This document shows positions 54,500 through 61,966 of a stretch of DNA of 64,000 nt, one piece after another. Within the stretch, counting starts at the first letter, position 1, and the number at the start of each line of letters is the position of its first letter. Under the pieces are notes generated by a model, which did not search any database, was not told the DNA's origin, and was given only the letters and a program-made list of their open reading frames with translations. The position numbers and the translations under genes were made by a program. This stretch comes from Paraktedonobacter sp034437695 (lineage in GTDB: Bacteria > Chloroflexota > Ktedonobacteria > Ktedonobacterales > Ktedonobacteraceae): contig DAOTTJ010000047.1 in the NCBI GenBank assembly GCA_034437695.1, forward strand, positions 1 through 64,000, in the 5' to 3' direction.

Positions 54500-54991
54500 C
54501 TAGATGTCCGGTGCCTGAAGGCCGTGCATGCCCAACGAGTAGCCAATTTCGCCACCGTGATGCAGGTCATGCTCGATGACGTGCCAGATAACCCAGCCGC
54601 GCATATACGTATCTATCTTGCCATCTTCCAACTTGTCCTCGAAGAGGACTTGCAGGTCGGCGGGGGTGTAGTGTGCCAGCGCCTCCTGTATCGTCTGCCA
54701 GGTGGCCGCTAATCCGTGTACTAGTTCACTGGCAGAGCGCGTTGGACTGCCCGGTTCATTCCAGGAAGAGAACTCGGCGAAGGCATCATCCCCCTCTTGC
54801 AGAACGTGGTGATACCAGCCGGCACGCACTGCTATAATGTGAAGCGCCAGTTCCTCGATGGAACGCAGATTGGGCGCAGCACGCAACGCAAGCTGCTCAA
54901 CTGATAAAGGTGCAAGAGCTTTGCTCAATTCGTTCTGATAGGTTTGCCAGCCTTCAGTCATAATGGCAAGGGTTCTATTTGTCTCGCTCAT
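54500..54991 (-). CDS. DinB-family protein
   Basis: This 163-residue four-helix-bundle protein has the DinB/YfiT pattern of three metal-binding His: one in LALHIIAVRAGWYHH and two in HVIEHDLHHGGEIGYSLGMH. DinB-like proteins include thiol-dependent transferases (bacillithiol or mycothiol) and damage-inducible proteins of unknown role. ATG 54991 follows AAGGAGC; an earlier ATG at 55012 adds seven residues. Confidence 0.85.
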   Translation of the reverse strand: MSETNRTLAIMTEGWQTYQNELSKALAPLSVEQLALRAAPNLRSIEELALHIIAVRAGWYHHVLQEGDDAFAEFSSWNEPGSPTRSASELVHGLAATWQTIQEALAHYTPADLQVLFEDKLEDGKIDTYMRGWVIWHVIEHDLHHGGEIGYSLGMHGLQAPDI

Positions 54992-55154
54992 GAATAACGC
55001 TCCTTCATGCATCTCCGTCGATCCTTATAGAGAGGATCAATCAACGTCTTCTGAATCACATCCTACCAGTGAAAGAGGTCAGAAGAAGCCCTCATTTGAA
55101 CATCTCTGTTTGAGCATTCCTCCCCTTATTCATGAAACTGAGGGTGTTTGAAGG

Positions 55155-56375
55155 TCAGCGATTGGATGAAGCACTGGGTTCAAGCGTCGCAGGAAACTGA
55201 TCGTTCTGCGGGGGTTGGTCTCTGCTCACTGCGCGGGCGCAGAGAGCCGCACACAGACTCAGCGCGACGACAAAGCCGAGGGCGAGACGCAGGCTCAGTG
55301 CGTTTGCGATAAAACCGATAACGGGGGGTCCGACCAGGAATCCCAGATAGCCACAGGTAGCGACCGCAGCAATCGCCGTGCCAGCCGCTTGCTTCGTGGT
55401 GCGGCTGGCGGCACTGAGCGTCAGTGGGAAGACCACAGAGATGCCTGCACCCACCAGACCGAAGCCGAGCAGCGCGATTGGCACCCAGAGCACAATCAGA
55501 GCAAGCGTGAGTCCTATTGCAGCCAGGAGTCCTCCCAGTTGCATCAGGGTCCTTGCGCCCAGACGCGTCGTCAGTCGATCGCCCATCCCGCGGCCCAGCG
55601 CCATCACCACCGAGAAAGCTGCATAGCCAATCGCGGCAAGTCCCACGCCAGTGTGCAGGGTTCCATTGAGATAGATCGCGCTCCAATCGGCGATCGCTCC
55701 CTCGGTCAGCACGACACAAAAAGCCACCAGACCCAGGACCAGAATGGCCCGCGTGGGGCGAGCAAATGCGACTGCCGTTGGCTGAGCCTCCGTGCTGGCG
55801 GGCAAGAGGAGACGCGTGATGGAGAGCGTCAGGATGGCGCAAAAGAGAGCGATCGCAAGAAAATGGGGCAAGAGCGCCAGATTGTGCGAGGCCGCCAGAC
55901 CGCCAAGCAGCGCCCCGAGCAGTCCGCCAAGACTAAAACAGGCGTGGAACGAATTGAGGATTGGGCGACCATAGCGCCGCTCGACAGCTACCCCCTGCGT
56001 GTTCATCGCCACATCCATCGATCCGTTGCTGGCCCCGAAAAGTACAAGCGCCGGCACGAGCAAGGGCAGAGTTGATGGGAGGGCCAGCAGTGCAAGCACA
56101 AGACAGAGGATCAAGGCCGCGATTATCGTGACGGATCGACTGCCGAAACGAGCGGCAAGATAACCGGACAGGTTCATTGCGACCAGCGCACCAACGGCGA
56201 TGCCAAGCAGTGCAAGACCAAGTTCGGCCGGGCTAAGCGCAAGTTTGGCCTGGACGGACGGAATGCGTGTCGCCCAGGTGGCAAGGATCACGCCATTGAG
56301 AAAAAAGAGCAGCGCCACTGCATACCGCGCAGCTCGTGGCACCGGTAAAATCGTCTGAGTCTGATTGCCTGACAT
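55155..56375 (-). CDS. MFS transporter (12 TM)
   Basis: A 406-residue major facilitator protein with twelve hydrophobic segments. The pattern LFFLNGVILATWATRIPSVQ and the ASNGSMDVAMNTQGVAVERR motif match the YbjJ/FucP-like group, often annotated as sugar or drug MFS. The motif VFFLNG..ATRIPSVQ is characteristic of inner-membrane transporters regulated by DeoR or GntR genes. It is divergent from a DeoR regulator across a long inverted repeat, so its substrate is probably a sugar or sugar phosphate. Confidence 0.85.
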   Translation of the reverse strand: MSGNQTQTILPVPRAARYAVALLFFLNGVILATWATRIPSVQAKLALSPAELGLALLGIAVGALVAMNLSGYLAARFGSRSVTIIAALILCLVLALLALPSTLPLLVPALVLFGASNGSMDVAMNTQGVAVERRYGRPILNSFHACFSLGGLLGALLGGLAASHNLALLPHFLAIALFCAILTLSITRLLLPASTEAQPTAVAFARPTRAILVLGLVAFCVVLTEGAIADWSAIYLNGTLHTGVGLAAIGYAAFSVVMALGRGMGDRLTTRLGARTLMQLGGLLAAIGLTLALIVLWVPIALLGFGLVGAGISVVFPLTLSAASRTTKQAAGTAIAAVATCGYLGFLVGPPVIGFIANALSLRLALGFVVALSLCAALCARAVSRDQPPQNDQFPATLEPSASSNR

Positions 56376-56449
56376 CGCTGTTCCCCATCATAAATGTTCT
56401 TGACAGAACTTCTAAAAACGCATAAAATTGCAATTTAGAAAAGTATACC

Positions 56450-56495
56450 CGCACAAACACGCGAAGTCAAGCTAGTATACACGCGTGTTTGTGCG
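56450..56495. promoter_or_regulatory. Operator between MFS and DeoR genes
   Basis: CGCACAAACACGCG (56450-56463) and CGCGTGTTTGTGCG (56482-56495) are perfect 14-bp inverted arms, 18 bases apart. It is an ideal site for the DeoR-type repressor encoded next to it, controlling both the MFS gene and itself. Confidence 0.75.
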
Positions 56496-56510
56496 AGAAA
56501 AAGGGACCAT

Positions 56511-57275
56511 ATGCTGAAAGAGGAACGTCAACACATCATCCTTGCGATGGTGCACCAGGATGGGAAGGTCCTGGTCACCGAGCTGATCAGCCGCTTCAAC
56601 GTCTCGGAGGATACCATTCGGCGCGACCTCAACGATCTCGCCGAGGAGGGAACGCTTCAGCGCGTTCACGGGGGAGCACTGCCGCGCTCGCCTTCTCTGC
56701 CGTACGGGCAGCGTGTACAGGAAGGGAGCGTGAGCAAGAAGGCACTTGCTGAGACCGCCGCTCGCTTCATTCAGGATAGGCAGGTGGTACTGATGGACAG
56801 CGGGAGCACCGTGCTTGAAGTGGTGGCCTACCTTCCCACGAATTTACGCGCAACCATCGTCACCAACAGCCTGCCAGTCGCGGTAGCGCTCACCGGGCAT
56901 ACAGGCATCGAGGTCCAGGTGCTGGGCGGACGGCTCAAGAAAGACGCCCAGGCGATGGTAGGCGTGCCTGTCGTAGAAGCCTTGCGCCGCCTACGGGCCG
57001 ATCTATGCTTGCTCGGCGTCTGCAATCTGCATCCCGAGGTTGGGATCAGCATGCTCGACGCCGAGGAGGCCTATGTCAAACGGGCAATGATTGAGCAGGC
57101 AGCCGAAGTGATCGCAGTCGCCGAAGGAGCAAAGCTGGGAACAGCCGCGCCATACGTGATTGGTCCGATCAGCACGCTGACCTATTTAGTGACTGAGAGT
57201 TCAGTCGAACAACGCGTGCGTGCAGCCTATGAAGAGCGCGGGGTCATCGTCGTGAGCGGTGAGACGCGCGATTGA
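56511..57275 (+). CDS. DeoR/GlpR-family regulator
   Basis: The N-terminal DeoR helix-turn-helix (ERQHIILAMVHQDGKVLVTE, RFNVSEDTIRRDLNDLAEEG, LQRVHGGALPRS) is followed by the C-terminal ligand domain (LMDSGSTVLEVVAYLPTNLR, VLGGRLKKDAQAMVGVPVVE, CNLHPEVGISMLDAEEAYVK) that senses phosphosugars. It has 254 residues. ATG 56511 lies 16 bases past the 14-bp-arm operator, so tight autorepression is likely. The 3' end overlaps the antisense LanC-like gene by 49 bases. Confidence 0.9.
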   Translation: MLKEERQHIILAMVHQDGKVLVTELISRFNVSEDTIRRDLNDLAEEGTLQRVHGGALPRSPSLPYGQRVQEGSVSKKALAETAARFIQDRQVVLMDSGSTVLEVVAYLPTNLRATIVTNSLPVAVALTGHTGIEVQVLGGRLKKDAQAMVGVPVVEALRRLRADLCLLGVCNLHPEVGISMLDAEEAYVKRAMIEQAAEVIAVAEGAKLGTAAPYVIGPISTLTYLVTESSVEQRVRAAYEERGVIVVSGETRD

Positions 57276-58398
57276 CCGGTCGATGGTGAAAAATCCTCGT
57301 GTCGCAGCAGCAAGATCGAAGGTGTGGCCGGATTATGCAAGCGTACGTAAAAGTAACCGATGCCGGCCAGACCAAGCATCAGGCCCGGCGTCTCGCCCGC
57401 AGTCACGCCGCACGACCATATACCGCCTCGACGCCTGGCGATCTCGTATCCAGTCTCGCCAACGGCCAGGGCCAGCACGGCTGCGGGTCCTGCCGCCTGA
57501 CGCGCGTAGAGAAGGATCTCGGCATTCCCGGTGAGGCCGTGACACAGGGAGAAGTTCCCATTGCCAGTGGCGAGTGCGGTCTCGATCATGGTCGCGGTTG
57601 TACGTAGCGCAACGCTTGCCTCGGCTTTGCAGTTTGCATCGTCCAGGATCTCGTATGCCCGCAGACGGGTCAGACCGATGCCTGGCGCACCGTGGCACCA
57701 GAAGGTAGAGAACGTCAGGGGAGGTCGCTGCCGTTTGCTGCGCCGGCTCTCCTCGCGAAAATCTGGCCAGTTGCCTTGCTCGGCGTTAAACCAGAAACGC
57801 TCGTAGGCGAAGGCGTCTTCTGCCGCTCGACGATACCTGGTCTCGCCCAGACCGGCAAGTTCCCAGTCGACCAGTTTCAACCTCGTCTTGCGCCGCACAG
57901 ACCCGGACCCTGGCGCGAAGACTATCCAGTTGTCCCACTTGATATCAAAGTAGATAAGGCGGTCGGCCTGCCAGTCTTGCCACAGATTGTCCAGCAGTTG
58001 CGAGAACTCCGATGAGTGCTGAAGCAGCTTGACGAGTTGCAGTTTCGCCTGGCTGGCATCCCAGAATATCCAGAGACGGGGACGATGGATAGTGAGTATC
58101 CACGCCGGCTGACCGGAAAACCAGGCATCGTGCTCTCTATAGCTTTCGCTCAGCGGCTGGCTATGGAGCGCACCCAGTGCTTTTCCCATCGTGGCGGCGA
58201 GTCTGGGCGAGAAGCGGCTCTGGCGAGCGTGATACTGGCGCAGATCCTCCGCAGCGCATCATATCCATAAAAATGCGGTATATAGGGAGCGAGCAGCGGG
58301 TCAGCGTCCCGCAAGCGTCGATAGATCTCGGCCTCGTGAGCGATTGTCTCAGCTTTATCGGGACTCGACCCTTGCTTGACAATGTCTCTTGTGCTCAC
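57227..58398 (-). pseudogene. Frameshifted kinase-LanC-like fusion gene
   Basis: An APH/protein-kinase-like domain is followed by a LanC-like domain. The N-terminal frame (58398 to about 58180) has STRDIVKQGSSPDKAETIAH and YIPHFYGYDALRRI. After a frameshift near 58180 the kinase catalytic loop follows (LIYFDIKWDNWIVF, KLVDWELAGLGETRYRRAAE), then the LanC signature FSTFWCHGAPGIGLTRLRAY, SLCHGLTGNAEILLY and GVTAGETPGLMLGLAGIGYF. The W-C-H-G and C-H-G motifs hold the zinc ligands. No lyase domain and no precursor peptide are seen nearby. The natural end is probably near 57300; the last residues are non-homologous. It was once a lanthionine synthetase-like or kinase-LanC regulator. Confidence 0.65.
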
Positions 58399-58411
58399 AT
58401 ATACTAACTCT

Positions 58412-58436
58412 GGTTGTAATACTATTTGTTACAACC
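58412..58436. promoter_or_regulatory. Operator-like inverted repeat in a divergent promoter
   Basis: GGTTGTAA (58412-58419) and TTACAACC (58429-58436) are perfect inverted arms around 9 bases, between the LanC-like gene and the SDR at 58471. The regulator is unknown. Confidence 0.45.
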
Positions 58437-58470
58437 GGAAGTTAGATCGTGTCGAGATTGGAAGATATTC

Positions 58471-59373
58471 ATGGCTCAAACAATTCTTGTCACTGGCAGT
58501 ACTAGTGGCTTTGGTCGGCTGACCATTGAAACCCTGGCTCGCCAGGGGCATATAGTTTTTGCGGGAATGCGGGCGGTGACGGGCAAGAATGCCTCTGCGG
58601 CGCAAGAAGTACGTATGCTGGCGGAACAGGAAAAACTGGCCCTGCACGTTGTCGAAATCGATGTCACCGACGACGCGTCTGTCGAGCAAGCAATCGCGTC
58701 TCTCATCGAGAGCACAGGGCGCATTGATGTGGTGGTCAACAACGCCGGGGTATCGTATAGTGGCCCGATCGAAGCGTTCACTATAGAGCAGGCGCAAAAG
58801 CAGTTCGACACCAACGTCTTCAGCGTCTTGCGCGTGAACCGTGCGGCTCTGCCGTATATGCGCAAGCAGGGGAGCGGTTTGCTGGTGCAGATCGGGTCGA
58901 TAGCTGGGCGCGTGGCGTTGCCTTTTCTCGGACTGTACGGCTCGACGAAGTTTGCCCTGGAAGGTATTACCGAGTCGTATAGCTATGAACTCGCGCCCTT
59001 TGGCATCGACGCTGCGATCATCGAGCCTGGAACCTTCCCAACCTCGATCGGCGCGAATCGCCAGGGCGCAGCGGATAGCGAGCGCACCGCTCTCTACCAG
59101 ACTGCGATGGGCGATTTTGCCCGGTCGTTCCAGGCGGAAAACCGCTCAACGCCCCCCAATCCACAGGATGTAGCCGACGCGGTGGCCAGCGTCATCGCGC
59201 AACCAGCCGGCGAGCGCACCCTGCGTACGGTGGTTGCGACTCCCACGCAGCGTCAGGCCCCGCAGGCTATCAACGAGGTGGCAGCGCGAGTAACCAGTTC
59301 CTATTTGGAAACGCTCGCGATGCCACGTCCAGCAAGGGCGGCACAACAGGAAGGGAAGGATCGCGTCCTATGA
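58471..59373 (+). CDS. SDR-family oxidoreductase
   Basis: Classical SDR motifs are all present: TGSTSGFGRLTIETLARQG, DVTDDASVEQAIASL, NNAGVSYSG, Ser in LLVQIGSIAGRVALP, Tyr/Lys as YGSTKFALEGIT, then IEPGTFPTSIG. This subgroup (300 residues, with S-G-F-G in the cofactor loop) is often annotated as retinol-dehydrogenase-like. ATG 58471 follows GGAAGA. The substrate is not known. It shares a divergent promoter region with the broken kinase-LanC gene. Its stop overlaps the convergent lipoprotein gene by 6 bases. Confidence 0.85.
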   Translation: MAQTILVTGSTSGFGRLTIETLARQGHIVFAGMRAVTGKNASAAQEVRMLAEQEKLALHVVEIDVTDDASVEQAIASLIESTGRIDVVVNNAGVSYSGPIEAFTIEQAQKQFDTNVFSVLRVNRAALPYMRKQGSGLLVQIGSIAGRVALPFLGLYGSTKFALEGITESYSYELAPFGIDAAIIEPGTFPTSIGANRQGAADSERTALYQTAMGDFARSFQAENRSTPPNPQDVADAVASVIAQPAGERTLRTVVATPTQRQAPQAINEVAARVTSSYLETLAMPRPARAAQQEGKDRVL

Positions 59374-59874
59374 TGCATTGCTTGTGAGAGAGTTGACTTG
59401 CAGTGCCTGTTCTAAACTCTGGATAAACGCGTCGTCTAGCTGGCGTAGATCGGTCTGGCTGACATAGAGGATCTTGCATTCACCGGGGTCGAGGTTCATA
59501 TGTCGGATCTCGGTTTCGCCCTGGCGAAAGTCCAGGTGATAGATCACGCCCAGGTCGTTCAGACAGCTCTGACTGATACTGACCTGGGTGGCATAGGCGG
59601 GCAGGGCCAGCGCCATGCGATAGAGGTTCTGCACGCTGGCCACACCAGTGACCGTTTTATCGATTGGCCCCAGGTTATTGGTGGGCGAAGGATCGGTGCG
59701 TGTCACCTCCAGAACGGTGGGTCCGTTTATCGTGGCAGGTGTCGGATTGTGCGAGGGGCTGGCAGAGGTTGGCGTAGAACCAGACGTGCTGGTCGATTGC
59801 GTGGACGCAGCGCTCCCACACGCAGTGAATAGCAGACCGAGAACGATACATAGAAGCAGAAAACGGCGTCTCAT
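59368..59874 (-). CDS. Putative lipoprotein of unknown function
   Basis: A lipobox LFTAC at residues 15-19 after LLLCIVLGL marks lipid attachment at Cys19. A Ser/Thr/Pro-rich linker (to about 50) leads to a 115-residue domain (VQNLYRMALALPAYATQVSI; YHLDFRQGETEIRHMNLDPG) with two more Cys. I recognise no named family. It is 168 residues and is followed on the same strand by no close partner; a membrane protein lies 55 bases upstream. Confidence 0.75.
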   Translation of the reverse strand: MRRRFLLLCIVLGLLFTACGSAASTQSTSTSGSTPTSASPSHNPTPATINGPTVLEVTRTDPSPTNNLGPIDKTVTGVASVQNLYRMALALPAYATQVSISQSCLNDLGVIYHLDFRQGETEIRHMNLDPGECKILYVSQTDLRQLDDAFIQSLEQALQVNSLTSNAS

Positions 59875-59928
59875 GCTAAAAATCTTTCCTTTAAATAGGT
59901 GAAATAGTTCTGTTCTGTTCTGTGAAAT

Positions 59929-60969
59929 CTAGGATGCAACAGGAGTAGCTTGATACGTGACAAACATCCCGCCGGGTTCGGTGCGCACTCCTACGGTACA
60001 GTAGGTGAAGCCCTGGGGAAGTCCAGTCGCCTTCTGTCCAAGCTGCTGGTTAATATTACTCTGAAAAGATTGGACAAAGGTCGTGATAGGTATGCCCCCC
60101 AGATCGGCTTTGGTCACCCGCACCTGGACGACACAGTTAGCGACATAGGGCTGGAGGTCGACCGTGAAGTGGCGCGAGAAGCTGAGGCCCAGAATGGTAT
60201 AGGTATCGTCACCCTGGACAATCATCAGATCGCCATTCTCCAATTCGGTCGTGATATTTTTCACCTGGCCGGGCAGGTTCGCTTTGGTAACCTGGTTGCT
60301 CACTAGCTGCGAGACAAAGGTTTTGTCGGCGTCGATAATGAGATTGCCCCGAACCGAGGGCGGGACAATGATAAGCGCTCCCTCACCGGCCAGCCCATAC
60401 CAGAGGAGTGCGCTCAGACCAATGATTGCGCCCAGTACAAGTGTGATCAGCGGCACAACGATCCGTCCAACTCGCGAACGCAGCCAGCGCCGGGGTCGCC
60501 CTAAGCGCTGACGCCGCTGCGGCGGGATAAATTCGATGGTTTCGAGCATATCTATCTCGACTTCGGGAAAGAGGATCGGCTGGGGAAGCGCCGGGGGAGC
60601 CTGGTTTACAGGGGTTTGCTGGGTTCGTTCGCCACGCGATGAACGCTTTTGCCCTCTCTCTGCGGGCCATGCTTGAGGCGGAAGAGGCTGCGATTGCCCA
60701 CCGGGTCCTGGATTCTGGGAAGGCGAGGGGTGATACTGCTGTTGATACTGCCCAACCTTCCCTGGTGGCGGGCCAGGCGGCATCTGGGGCGCGGCAGGAC
60801 GCTGACCCGAAGCTTGAGCAGCATCACGCTGACCAGGCGGCGGCAACGGCTGAGAAGACTGTATAAGCGTCGCGTCGCCTGCATCCGGCTGCTGCGGCCG
60901 CGGCTTACGCGTCCCAGAGGACTGGGTCGCCGCCGCCGGGTCAAATGGGTGATTTGTCTGCTCACTCAT
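59929..60969 (-). CDS. Proline-rich single-pass membrane protein
   Basis: A Pro/Gln/Gly-rich cytoplasmic region (about 130 residues) with a basic stretch (RRQRLGRPRRWLRSRVGRIV) leads to one transmembrane helix (PLITLVLGAIIGLSALLWYG), then an external domain of about 165 residues (GALIIVPPSVRGNLIIDADK; ILGLSFSRHFTVDLQPYVAN) rich in beta-strands. ATG 60969 follows GAGGAG. The function is unknown. The layout is similar to the proteins at 30759 and 41737. Confidence 0.75.
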   Translation of the reverse strand: MSEQTNHPFDPAAATQSSGTRKPRPQQPDAGDATLIQSSQPLPPPGQRDAAQASGQRPAAPQMPPGPPPGKVGQYQQQYHPSPSQNPGPGGQSQPLPPQAWPAERGQKRSSRGERTQQTPVNQAPPALPQPILFPEVEIDMLETIEFIPPQRRQRLGRPRRWLRSRVGRIVVPLITLVLGAIIGLSALLWYGLAGEGALIIVPPSVRGNLIIDADKTFVSQLVSNQVTKANLPGQVKNITTELENGDLMIVQGDDTYTILGLSFSRHFTVDLQPYVANCVVQVRVTKADLGGIPITTFVQSFQSNINQQLGQKATGLPQGFTYCTVGVRTEPGGMFVTYQATPVAS

Positions 60970-61099
60970 GATATTTACTCCTCGCTCCATGCTAACACGT
61001 CTATCATATACTCTATCTTTACTCTATGCAAGAGTATATATGCTCAGAACTGATTTTGCCAATGTTGCACAAGATCGTTGTCAGGAGTGCAGTGGACTG

Positions 61100-61133
61100 G
61101 GGGTTCGGGTGCAGCACCCCGAAGCCCCTTTTT
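61100..61133 (+). terminator. GC-rich hairpin with T-run
   Basis: GGGGTTCGGGTG pairs imperfectly with CACCCCGAAGCCCC around CAG, followed by TTTTT. It lies between the membrane protein and the isochorismatase-like gene, in a 300-base gap with no other feature. Confidence 0.55.
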
Positions 61134-61269
61134 GCCAGTGTCTTTACAAATGGGTCAGCGCAGATTACCATGTCAGGAGCAATGGCACCATGAACAGCTA
61201 GTAGCTGCCAACGTCTCTACCTTCTCTACCTTCTTTTCTATGACCATAAGCAACCGAAAGGAATGTGTA

Positions 61270-61845
61270 ATGTCCGATTCATCAGCCAAAATGGCCCTGC
61301 TCATCATGGATATGCAAGAAGAAATTGTCGCGCGGTTTGCCCAGGCGGGTGATTTCCTAGCGCACATACAGACGCTGCTCACGGCGGCGCGGACCGCAGG
61401 GGTCCCGGTGATCTATGTGAAGGTGGATTTTCGTCCAGGCTCTCCTGAAGTAAGTCCCAGGAACAAATCCTTCTCTGTTTTCAGACAACGACTGGCCTCC
61501 TCGTCGGCAACTACCTCGATGGAGATTCACCCGGCCATTGCTCCACAGACGACCGATATTGTCGTCACGAAACGCCGGGTCAGTGCGTTTTGCGGGAGCG
61601 ATCTGGAGGTAGTACTGCGAGCGCAGGAGATCTCGCACCTGGTGCTCTGTGGGATATCAACCAGCGGGGTGGTCCTTTCAACCCTGCGCGAGGCGGCTGA
61701 CAGGGATTATCAACTGACAGTCCTGGCCGACTGCTGCGTCGATGTCGACGAAGAGGTCCAGCGCGTCTTGCTCTCCAAAGTCTTTCCACGCCAGGCCGAC
61801 GTTATGCAAGCCTCAACATGGATGGAGCAGCTAGTCAGCCGATAG
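61270..61845 (+). CDS. Isochorismatase-like cysteine hydrolase lacking the usual Cys
   Basis: The fold is clear (ALLIMDMQEEIVARFA with catalytic Asp, TKRRVSAFCGSDLEVVLRAQ with the Lys, LVLCGISTSGVVLSTLREAA, LTVLADCCVDVDEEVQRVLL). The catalytic Cys that normally follows G-x-x-T-x-x is replaced by Gly-Val in STSGVV, as in a known branch. Another Cys (LCGI) lies six residues earlier. Activity is therefore doubtful or altered. ATG 61270 follows AAAGGA. It has 191 residues and is a single-gene unit ending in a terminator. Confidence 0.8.
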   Translation: MSDSSAKMALLIMDMQEEIVARFAQAGDFLAHIQTLLTAARTAGVPVIYVKVDFRPGSPEVSPRNKSFSVFRQRLASSSATTSMEIHPAIAPQTTDIVVTKRRVSAFCGSDLEVVLRAQEISHLVLCGISTSGVVLSTLREAADRDYQLTVLADCCVDVDEEVQRVLLSKVFPRQADVMQASTWMEQLVSR

Positions 61846-61885
61846 ACGATTTGACACGCTTGCACCCCTTTGTAGCAAACAGAAG

Positions 61886-61922
61886 GACGAGCATGAGATC
61901 TCATCCCACGCTCGTCTTTCTT
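61886..61922. terminator. Bidirectional terminator
   Basis: GACGAGC (61886-61892) pairs with GCTCGTC (61910-61916), with an inner ATGAGAT/ATCCCA mismatch-containing stem, then TTTCTTT. It separates convergent genes. Confidence 0.6.
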
Positions 61923-61966
61923 TGGTTTCTACGAGTACGAGTGCAAAGCAAGCACGTTGTGCTGCT

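Noticed and set aside
55215..56075. A 286-codon plus-strand frame inside the MFS region
   Set aside because: It is antisense to a well-supported transporter and reads as Gln/Arg/Ser-rich noise.
57227..58398. A lanthipeptide biosynthetic cluster
   Set aside because: Only a broken kinase-LanC-like gene is present; no precursor peptide, lyase, protease or dedicated transporter was found beside it.
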